DNA from: JBBDSV01 sp040904785
GTDB taxonomy: Bacteria; Actinomycetota; Nitriliruptoria; Nitriliruptorales; Nitriliruptoraceae
Assembly (NCBI GenBank): GCA_040904785.1
Contig: JBBDSV010000020.1
Span: 1 to 9,438, forward strand
Length of the DNA stretch: 9,438 bases
Direction: 5' to 3'
A model generated the notes under the pieces. That model saw only the letters and a program-made list of their open reading frames with translations, made no database searches and was not told the origin of the DNA. Shown here in pieces: positions 1 to 4,311 of the stretch (position 1 is the first letter of the stretch; every line of letters begins with the position of its first letter). The translations under genes and the position numbers were made by a program.

Positions 1-53
1 GCTCAAAACCGTCTTCCCGTGAGGGATTGTGGGTTCGAGTCCCACCGGGGGTA
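1..53 (+). tRNA. tRNA-Leu(CAA), 3' part only; 5' end lies outside the window
   Basis: The window opens inside the anticodon arm. The loop CTCAAAA at 2-8 has T33 followed by anticodon CAA (4-6), which reads the leucine codon UUG. A long variable arm follows, with a stem TCCC/GGGA around a GTGA loop (about 15-26), as expected of class II tRNAs such as Leu. The T arm is GTGGG (29-33), loop TTCGAGT (34-40) and CCCAC (41-45). The acceptor 3' strand is CGGGGGT (46-52) with discriminator A53. The next bases are CCC, so the CCA tail is not encoded and would be added post-transcriptionally. The 5' acceptor strand and D arm cannot be seen, so the acceptor pairing is unchecked. Leu is favoured over Ser by the CAA anticodon. 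Confidence 0.87.
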
Positions 54-87
54 CCCAGCGAGAGACCGGCAACAGCGGTCGCGGAAC

Positions 88-94
88 GGGAAGG
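88..94 (+). promoter_or_regulatory. Ribosome binding site of pdtaR
   Basis: GGGAAGG lies 9 nt upstream of the GTG at 104. This supports that start over the in-frame ATG at 29, which falls inside the T arm of the tRNA and cannot be used. Confidence 0.6.
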
Positions 95-103
95 TGTGAA
101 CGA

Positions 104-751
104 GTGACGGACACGACGACCTCTCAGGTTCCCGAGGGCCCTGCCGGCGCTGCACGTGCGACGCGCGTGCTCATCGCCGAGGATGAGGCGCTCATTCGCC
201 TTGACCTCAAGGAGATGCTCGAGGAAGAAGGTTTTGAGGTCGTCGGACAGGTTGCCGACGGGGCATCCGCAGTGCGATTGACCCGTGAGCTGCGACCCGA
301 CCTCGTGATCCTCGATGTGAAGATGCCCGTGATGGACGGCATCGAGGCTGCCGAGGAGATCGCCAAAGACCGCCTTTCGGCGATTTTGATGCTGACGGCG
401 TTCAGCCAACGCGAACTCGTTGAACAGGCACGCCGGGCCGGAGCGATGGCCTATCTCGTCAAGCCGTTCCAGAAGCACGACCTGTTGCCAGCCGTCGAGA
501 TCGCCGCGGGCCGCTTTCGTGAGATGACGGGCCTCGAGGAGACCGTCGACGACCTGCAAGGCCGCCTGGAGGCGCGGAAAGTCGTCGAACGCGCGAAGGG
601 GCTGCTGCAAAAGTCGCAAGGACTCTCCGAGGCCGAGGCGTTCCGATTCGTGCAGCGCCAGGCGATGGAGCGTCGCCAGACCATGCGGCACGTCGCCGAA
701 CGCATCGTCGCGGAACTCTCGTCGGGTGAGGAACGTGACACCGACGATTGA
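104..751 (+). CDS. pdtaR: ANTAR-domain response regulator, PdtaR type (transcription antiterminator)
   Basis: This encodes a cytosolic two-component response regulator of 215 aa, typical of the family. The receiver domain spans about residues 20-140. It shows the acidic pair E26/D27 (in AEDEALIRLDL), phospho-acceptor D71 (in VILDVKMPVMDG), T98 and K120 (in LVKPF). A short coiled linker follows, then an ANTAR domain at about 150-210 with the pattern RKVVERAKGLL ... EAEAFRFVQRQAM ... VAERIV. In this family phosphorylation by a cytosolic histidine kinase (PdtaS in mycobacteria) promotes dimerisation. The ANTAR domain then binds paired hexaloop RNA hairpins and prevents transcription termination. 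No kinase gene is next to it here, which is also the arrangement I recall in mycobacteria. The GTG at 104 is chosen because it has a GGGAAGG site and leaves the tRNA intact. Upstream is the tRNA-Leu gene, and the stop codon sits inside a hairpin. The family call is very secure; the specific PdtaR name also rests on gene order with polA and rpsA. Confidence 0.93.
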   Translation: MTDTTTSQVPEGPAGAARATRVLIAEDEALIRLDLKEMLEEEGFEVVGQVADGASAVRLTRELRPDLVILDVKMPVMDGIEAAEEIAKDRLSAILMLTAFSQRELVEQARRAGAMAYLVKPFQKHDLLPAVEIAAGRFREMTGLEETVDDLQGRLEARKVVERAKGLLQKSQGLSEAEAFRFVQRQAMERRQTMRHVAERIVAELSSGEERDTDD

Positions 752-779
752 GCTTGGCTGATCCGCGGGCCAGCTCAAT
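747..779 (+). terminator. Hairpin containing the pdtaR stop codon, likely terminator
   Basis: ATTGAGCT (747-754) is perfectly complementary to AGCTCAAT (772-779). The stem continues as GGC (756-758) with GCC (769-771) after a bulged T755, giving 11 base pairs around a 10-nt loop. The TGA stop of pdtaR (749-751) lies in the left arm. No T-tract follows, so it is not a classical intrinsic terminator. U-poor hairpins do occur at gene ends in GC-rich actinobacteria, and a role in 3'-end protection is equally possible. Confidence 0.6.
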
Positions 780-803
780 GGCCGGCTTGCCGAACATTGC
801 TGC

Positions 804-832
804 TTTCCTCCGTGACAGCCACCGCGTAGAGT
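804..832 (+). promoter_or_regulatory. Weak candidate promoter for the amino-acid ABC operon
   Basis: TAGAGT at 827-832 fits the actinobacterial -10 pattern TAnnnT. TTTCCT at 804-809, 17 nt upstream, is a poor -35 (3 of 6 matches). If used, transcription would start near 839 and leave a leader of about 130 nt before the ATG at 969. This is pattern matching only. Confidence 0.28.
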
Positions 833-856
833 TTCGTCAACGATCGCGGTCGTAGG

Positions 857-889
857 CGTTGCCTGCTCGGCAGACGTTCCCTTCCTTCC
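857..889 (+). promoter_or_regulatory. Leader hairpin followed by a pyrimidine tract (possible terminator or attenuator)
   Basis: CGTTGCC (857-863) pairs with GGCA (869-872) and ACG (874-876), with one bulged G873, around the loop TGCTC. A pyrimidine-only run of 13 nt (877-889) follows immediately. A hairpin with a pyrimidine tract could terminate read-through from pdtaR or act as an attenuator for the ABC operon. The tract is C-rich rather than U-only, which weakens the case for intrinsic termination. Confidence 0.35.
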
Positions 890-895
890 GCGAAT

Positions 896-925
896 CGTGG
901 CCGCTCCAGTCGGATGCGGCCGACG
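896..925 (+). repeat. Inverted repeat in the ABC operon leader
   Basis: GGCCGC (899-904) is perfectly complementary to GCGGCC (916-921). The stem extends by CGT (896-898) with ACG (923-925) after a bulged G922, giving nine base pairs and an 11-nt loop. It lies 7 nt after the pyrimidine tract and about 30 nt before the Shine-Dalgarno sequence. It could be an RNA structure or a protein-binding dyad; the sequence does not decide which. Confidence 0.4.
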
Positions 926-954
926 GTTTGCCGCTGCCCGTGCGCCGCGAAAGC

Positions 955-962
955 TGAAGGGG
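955..962 (+). promoter_or_regulatory. Ribosome binding site of the ABC binding-protein gene
   Basis: TGAAGGGG lies 6 nt upstream of the ATG at 969. It favours this start over the earlier in-frame codon at 897, which would put a non-signal stretch ahead of the lipoprotein leader. Confidence 0.6.
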
Positions 963-968
963 CCTGTC

Positions 969-1754
969 ATGTCGAGTCTGCATCGTCGTGCTGCGGTACT
1001 GGCCGTGTCGGCGCTGGTCGCCGTCGGTTGCGGCAGCGACAACACCTCATCGTCGGAATTTGATCTCGTGACGGCGGACACGTTGACGGTATGCACCGAC
1101 GTGCCGTATGCGCCGTTCGAATTCGAGGATGCGTCCGCCCCGACGGGCTACAGCGGATTCGACATCGAGTTGATGGAGGGCGTCGCGTCCGCGCTCGAAC
1201 TCGACATCGCCGTTGTCGCGACCGGATTCGAGGGCCTGGAGTCGGGGACGACGTTCGCCGCGGGAACATGCGACATTGCCGCCAGCGCAATGACAATCAC
1301 GGAGGAACGCGCGCAGCGCCTGGCGTTCACGGACCCGTACTACGTGGCGATGCAATCGTTGTTGGTCCCGGGGGACTCGGACCTCAGCAGCATCGACGAT
1401 CTGACCGCCGACATGAGCGTCGGCGTCCAATCGGGCACGACCGGTGAGGCCTACGCCGAAGCCGAGATCGCCGAGGCGACGATCGTCGCGTTCGAGAACC
1501 CGGGTGATCTCTTCGTCGCGCTCGAATCCGGTCAGCTCGACGCGATCCTCCAGGATCTTCCCGTCAATGAACGCTTCGCGCAGGACAACGACGCCACGGT
1601 CGTCGCCGAGTACGACACCGACGAGGAATATGGTTTCGCCATGGCACCGGATCGGTCCGACGGTCTTGTCGACGCGGTGAACGCCGCACTCGAGGACATT
1701 CGTGAAAGCGGGCGCTACGACGAACTCCACGAGGAGTACTTCCTCGCGGGATGA
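969..1754 (+). CDS. Polar amino-acid ABC transporter, substrate-binding lipoprotein
   Basis: This encodes a 261-aa extracytoplasmic solute-binding protein of family 3 (SBP_bac_3). It captures an amino acid outside the membrane and delivers it to the adjacent permease. The N-terminus is a lipoprotein signal peptide: RR at 6-7, a hydrophobic stretch at 8-19 and lipobox AVGC with the lipid-anchored Cys21. Family motifs seen are YAPFEFED (about 47-54), GFDIEL (63-68), SAMTITEER (107-114), FTDPYY (120-125) and GVQSGTTGEA (152-161). By analogy with HisJ-type proteins, Arg114 would hold the ligand alpha-carboxyl and Asp196 the alpha-amino group, which supports an amino-acid ligand. Side-chain specificity cannot be read from the sequence. 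Cys42 and Cys101 are the only cysteines in the mature domain and may pair. The ATG at 969 has a good Shine-Dalgarno site. The stop codon overlaps the permease start (ATGA), so this is the first gene of a tight three-gene operon. Confidence 0.93.
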   Translation: MSSLHRRAAVLAVSALVAVGCGSDNTSSSEFDLVTADTLTVCTDVPYAPFEFEDASAPTGYSGFDIELMEGVASALELDIAVVATGFEGLESGTTFAAGTCDIAASAMTITEERAQRLAFTDPYYVAMQSLLVPGDSDLSSIDDLTADMSVGVQSGTTGEAYAEAEIAEATIVAFENPGDLFVALESGQLDAILQDLPVNERFAQDNDATVVAEYDTDEEYGFAMAPDRSDGLVDAVNAALEDIRESGRYDELHEEYFLAG

Positions 1755-2560
1755 CGCGGTCGCGTGATGGAGCAGTGCGTGTGACGCGACGGCAACGCCA
1801 GCGACTCATCCGCGGTGGGCTGTATGCCGCGTTCGTCCTCGCGGTGGTGGTCGTCGCGGCCGTCGCTGACGGCGAGCGCATTGCGCAGTTCTTCTTCGAC
1901 GTCGACATCGCCCGACAGATGTTCCCCGACGTCTTGATTGTCGCGGCACGAAACACCCTGCTGTATACAGCGCTCGCTTTCTCCTTCGGGCTCGCCTTCG
2001 GTCTCGTGCTCGCCCTGATGAGACTGTCTCGCGTCGGCCCGTATCGCTGGTTCGCCACCGTCTACATCGAGGTGTTCCGCGGACTGCCGGCATTGCTGAC
2101 GATCTTCCTCGTGGGCTTCGGTATCCCGCTTGCCTTCCGTGTCGAGTGGCACGTGCTCACGAGAATCACCCTCGGACTCGGGCTTGTCGCCGCCGCCTAC
2201 ATGGCCGAGACGTTGCGTGCTGGCATCGAGGGCGTCCCGACCGGCCAGATGGAGGCTGCACGGTCGCTCGGCATGTCGCACGGTCAGGCGATGGCCTCTG
2301 TGGTGCTTCCCCAGGGATTGCGCCTGGTGATTCCGCCAATGACCAACGAGCTCGTGCTGTTGATCAAGGACACTTCGCTGTTGTTCGTCCTCGGAACGAC
2401 GCCGATCACCAAGGAATTGACGAAGTTCGGACGCGACCTGTTGTCGCAGACGGCGAGTCCGACCCCGCTCATCGTGGTTGGACTGGTGTACCTGCTCATC
2501 ACCGTCCCGATGACACAGCTCGTCGCCGTCCTCGAGCGACGCAATCGGCGGTCGCGCTGA
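1751..2560 (+). CDS. Polar amino-acid ABC transporter, permease
   Basis: This encodes the 269-aa inner-membrane subunit of the amino-acid importer (His/Glu/Gln/Arg permease family, BPD_transp_1). Hydrophobic segments lie at about 23-40, 67-91, 111-127, 138-155, 196-216 and 238-257. The cytoplasmic EAA coupling loop is clear at about 152-180 (AETLRAGIEGVPTGQMEAAR, followed by SLGMSHGQAM). It contacts the ATPase. The family N-terminal segment is also recognisable: ARNTLLYTALAF and, later, YIEVFRGLPALL. Only one permease gene is present, so the membrane unit is probably a homodimer. The ATG at 1751 overlaps the previous stop as ATGA, suggesting translational coupling. An alternative GTG at 1781 has GGAG 6 nt upstream and would give a protein 10 aa shorter, so the exact start is open. 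The stop overlaps the ATPase start. Confidence 0.93.
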   Translation: MTRSRDGAVRVTRRQRQRLIRGGLYAAFVLAVVVVAAVADGERIAQFFFDVDIARQMFPDVLIVAARNTLLYTALAFSFGLAFGLVLALMRLSRVGPYRWFATVYIEVFRGLPALLTIFLVGFGIPLAFRVEWHVLTRITLGLGLVAAAYMAETLRAGIEGVPTGQMEAARSLGMSHGQAMASVVLPQGLRLVIPPMTNELVLLIKDTSLLFVLGTTPITKELTKFGRDLLSQTASPTPLIVVGLVYLLITVPMTQLVAVLERRNRRSR

Positions 2561-3321
2561 TGGGTGCCATCGAGACGGGCAACCCGGGCGACCAGTACGC
2601 GATCGACGTCCGCGGTCTTCGCAAGCGTTTCGGCACGCTCGAGGTCCTCCGTGGTATCGACTTCCGTGTCGCACGCGGCGAGGTCGTCTGTGTGATCGGA
2701 CCCTCGGGTTCGGGCAAGTCGACGCTGCTTCGGTGCATCAACCGACTCGAGGTCCCGACTTCCGGCCAGATCCTCGTCGGCGGTGTCGATGTCGCCGATG
2801 CCGACGCCGACATCGACCATGTGCGGACGCGGATCGGCATGGTGTTTCAGGCGTTCAATCTGTTCCCTCATCTGTCGGTGCTCGACAATCTCACCCTCGC
2901 GCAACGACGCGTCCTGAAGCGCACGAGACCAGACGCTGTCGAAGTCGCGCGGCAGACGCTCGAACGGGTCGGCCTCGCCGACAAGATTTCCGCATATCCC
3001 GCTCACCTGTCCGGTGGCCAGCAGCAGCGCGTCGCGATCGCGCGGGCGCTTGCGATGCATCCGGACATGATGCTGTTCGATGAGCCGACGTCGGCGCTCG
3101 ATCCGGAGTTGGTCGGCGAGGTGTTGGCCGTCATGCGAGGCCTCGCAAGCGACGGCATGACGATGATGGTTGTCACCCACGAGATCGGTTTCGCCCGTGA
3201 CGTGGCAGACCGTGTGGTATTCCTCGACGAAGGCGTCGTCGTCGAGGATGGCGCACCGTCACAGGTGCTCGATACGCCACAACACGAGCGAACACGGAGA
3301 TTTCTCCAACGCGTGCGGTGA
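2560..3321 (+). CDS. Polar amino-acid ABC transporter, ATP-binding subunit (GlnQ type)
   Basis: This encodes a 253-aa cytoplasmic ATPase that powers the importer. All nucleotide-binding motifs are intact: Walker A GPSGSGKST (47-55), Q-loop Gln97 in MVFQAFNLFPH, signature LSGGQQQR (150-157), Walker B MMLFDE with D174 and catalytic E175, the D-loop SALD, and the H-loop His207 in VVTHE. The FNLFPHLSVLDN stretch and the length are typical of the polar amino-acid (GlnQ/HisP) branch. The ATG at 2560 overlaps the permease stop (TGATG). Earlier in-frame codons run back through the permease gene and are rejected. It is the last gene of the operon and meets the thioredoxin-like gene tail to tail. The family is certain; the transported amino acid is unknown. 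Confidence 0.95.
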   Translation: MGAIETGNPGDQYAIDVRGLRKRFGTLEVLRGIDFRVARGEVVCVIGPSGSGKSTLLRCINRLEVPTSGQILVGGVDVADADADIDHVRTRIGMVFQAFNLFPHLSVLDNLTLAQRRVLKRTRPDAVEVARQTLERVGLADKISAYPAHLSGGQQQRVAIARALAMHPDMMLFDEPTSALDPELVGEVLAVMRGLASDGMTMMVVTHEIGFARDVADRVVFLDEGVVVEDGAPSQVLDTPQHERTRRFLQRVR

Positions 3322-3342
3322 CCCGGCGCCGACTGGCGATCG

Positions 3343-3359
3343 AGCATCCGCACGATGCT
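3343..3359. terminator. Small hairpin between convergent genes, weak terminator candidate
   Basis: AGCATC (3343-3348) is perfectly complementary to GATGCT (3354-3359) around the loop CGCAC. It lies in the 50-bp gap between the ABC ATPase and the convergent thioredoxin-like gene, where a bidirectional terminator would be expected. The stem is only 6 bp and there is no T-tract in either direction. Confidence 0.33.
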
Positions 3360-3371
3360 GGCGGTGCGGCA

Positions 3372-4193
3372 CTAGAACAAGGCGCGCGCGAGACGTGGAC
3401 GGGCCGTGCGCACTCGCGGATCGTCGTCGCCAAGTGCCGTGAACAGCGCGAGGAGTTGCTCCCGCGCGGTATCCCGAAGGTCGCCACCGCTGTCGATCGC
3501 GAGCAGCAAAGTGTCGATGGCTTCGTCGTACTCGCCGTCGGCCGCCAATGCACGAGCAAGTTCCGGTGCGCGTTCGACGTCACCCGCCTGCACCGCTGCG
3601 CGGAGTTGGTCACGGTCGACGTCGGCGGCGCTCGCCAATCCGGCGCGCGCGACAATTTGCTCGGCACGTGGATCCGGACGATGCTGGCGTGCCAATGCTT
3701 CTGCGCGCTCCGGGTCGGACGCGACGACCAGTTCCGCGAGTTCGAGTGCGGCATCACGGTGAGAGGGATCATCGTGCAGCGCCGCTTCAAGCGTGGGGAT
3801 CGCCATGTCCAGTGGGAGGGTGCGCGCATGTGCGACGGCTCGGTCGGTTGCCGAGGGCACGAGTTCGTCGAAAAAGGCCTCGAGCTGCTGTGGGGGAATC
3901 ACTCCGGTGAACTGGGCGACCGGCGCGCCGTCACGAAATCCGAACACCTGAGGGATGCCCTGGACACGGTAGTCCTGGGCGATGCGTGGATTCGCGTCAA
4001 CATCGACCTTCGCCAGCACGACATCGCCATTCCGCGCGGTCACCGCCGACTCGAGCATCGGGCCCAACGTGCGGCACGGACCGCACCAAGCCGCCCAGAA
4101 GTCAACGACCACGGGCGTCGTGCGTGAACGTTCGATGACATCGGTGGCGAATCCCGCATCGGTCACGTCGAACACGACGGGCGCATCGGGCAT
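3372..4193 (-). CDS. Thioredoxin-TPR protein, CnoX/YbbN-like co-chaperedoxin
   Basis: This encodes a 273-aa soluble protein with an N-terminal thioredoxin fold and a C-terminal helical repeat region, the CnoX (YbbN) architecture (E. coli CnoX is about 284 aa). The thioredoxin domain covers about residues 5-112, with active site WCGPC at 36-40 (in DFWAAWCGPCR) and the cis-proline P81 in GIPQVFGF. The rest (about 115-273) is Ala/Glu/Leu-rich helix in TPR-like pairs, for example IPTLEAALHDDPSHRDAALE and YDEAIDTLLLAI. In E. coli CnoX hands substrates to GroEL and DnaK and protects cysteines, but its site is SxxC and has weak redox activity. Here the canonical CGPC suggests a working oxidoreductase. 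No signal peptide is seen. The ATG at 4193 has GAGGAG 7 nt upstream, which is better than the longer reading frame starting at 4274. It diverges from polA. Confidence 0.87.
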   Translation of the reverse strand: MPDAPVVFDVTDAGFATDVIERSRTTPVVVDFWAAWCGPCRTLGPMLESAVTARNGDVVLAKVDVDANPRIAQDYRVQGIPQVFGFRDGAPVAQFTGVIPPQQLEAFFDELVPSATDRAVAHARTLPLDMAIPTLEAALHDDPSHRDAALELAELVVASDPERAEALARQHRPDPRAEQIVARAGLASAADVDRDQLRAAVQAGDVERAPELARALAADGEYDEAIDTLLLAIDSGGDLRDTAREQLLALFTALGDDDPRVRTARPRLARALF

Positions 4194-4200
4194 GGGCTTG

Positions 4201-4206
4201 CTCCTC
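4201..4206 (-). promoter_or_regulatory. Ribosome binding site of the CnoX-like gene
   Basis: GAGGAG on the minus strand, 7 nt upstream of the ATG at 4193, fixes the start at that codon and makes the 27-residue upstream extension unlikely. Confidence 0.7.
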
Positions 4207-4226
4207 GGTCGGCGGTCATTCGGCGT

Positions 4227-4266
4227 CGCTGACGGCAGCGTCGGGCGCGGGGTCGAACCGTCAGCG
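4227..4266. repeat. Perfect 9-bp inverted repeat in the cnoX-polA divergent promoter region
   Basis: CGCTGACGG (4227-4235) and its exact reverse complement CCGTCAGCG (4258-4266) are separated by 22 bp. The half-site centres are 31 bp apart, close to three helical turns. The right arm overlaps the spacer of the candidate polA promoter. The arrangement would suit a dimeric or looping regulator, or a cruciform or RNA hairpin. Function is not shown by the sequence. Confidence 0.5.
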
Positions 4267-4280
4267 GCCCTCACTAGGCT
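4252..4280 (+). promoter_or_regulatory. Candidate polA promoter
   Basis: TAGGCT at 4275-4280 fits the TAnnnT pattern of actinobacterial -10 elements. GTCGAA at 4252-4257, 17 nt upstream, is a weak -35. Transcription would start near 4287, about 25 nt before the polA GTG. The -10 is plausible; the -35 is poor. Confidence 0.35.
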
Positions 4281-4298
4281 TGCAACGCAGGCGAGGAC

Positions 4299-4304
4299 GG
4301 AAGG
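4299..4304 (+). promoter_or_regulatory. Ribosome binding site of polA
   Basis: GGAAGG lies 7 nt before the GTG at 4312. It decides the start, because the open frame continues upstream to 3982 through the divergent thioredoxin-like gene. Confidence 0.7.
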
Positions 4305-4311
4305 CTTCCCG

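Noticed and set aside
1..53. tRNA 3' end as an attachment site for an integrated element
   Set aside because: No integrase, phage or plasmid genes and no second copy of the tRNA 3' end appear in the window. The following genes are conserved chromosomal ones.
64..80. GACCG/CGGTC hairpin between the tRNA and pdtaR
   Set aside because: The stem is 5 bp with no T-tract, and such repeats are expected by chance at this GC content. It could separate the tRNA from pdtaR, but the support is too thin.
29..103. N-terminal extension of pdtaR from an ATG at 29
   Set aside because: The ATG is inside the T arm of the tRNA, and the extension has no family similarity. The GTG at 104 has a Shine-Dalgarno site.
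1863..1871. Another copy of the CGCTGACGG half-site, inside the permease gene
   Set aside because: It is a single arm with no partner nearby, inside coding sequence. Chance is the simplest explanation.
2146..2559. In-frame extension of the ABC ATPase into the permease gene
   Set aside because: It is the wrong frame of a well-conserved permease. The ATPase family start fits the ATG at 2560.
1715..2674. 319-aa minus-strand open frame opposite the permease
   Set aside because: It is rich in Arg, His and Gly without domain motifs. It is a typical GC-rich shadow of the clear permease gene.
3318..4127. 269-aa plus-strand open frame opposite the thioredoxin-like gene
   Set aside because: The minus strand carries the WCGPC thioredoxin domain and a strong ribosome binding site. 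The plus frame shows no motifs.
3982..4311. 330-nt in-frame extension upstream of polA
   Set aside because: It runs antisense through the thioredoxin-like gene, and the PolA family N-terminus begins at the GTG at 4312 with a good ribosome binding site.
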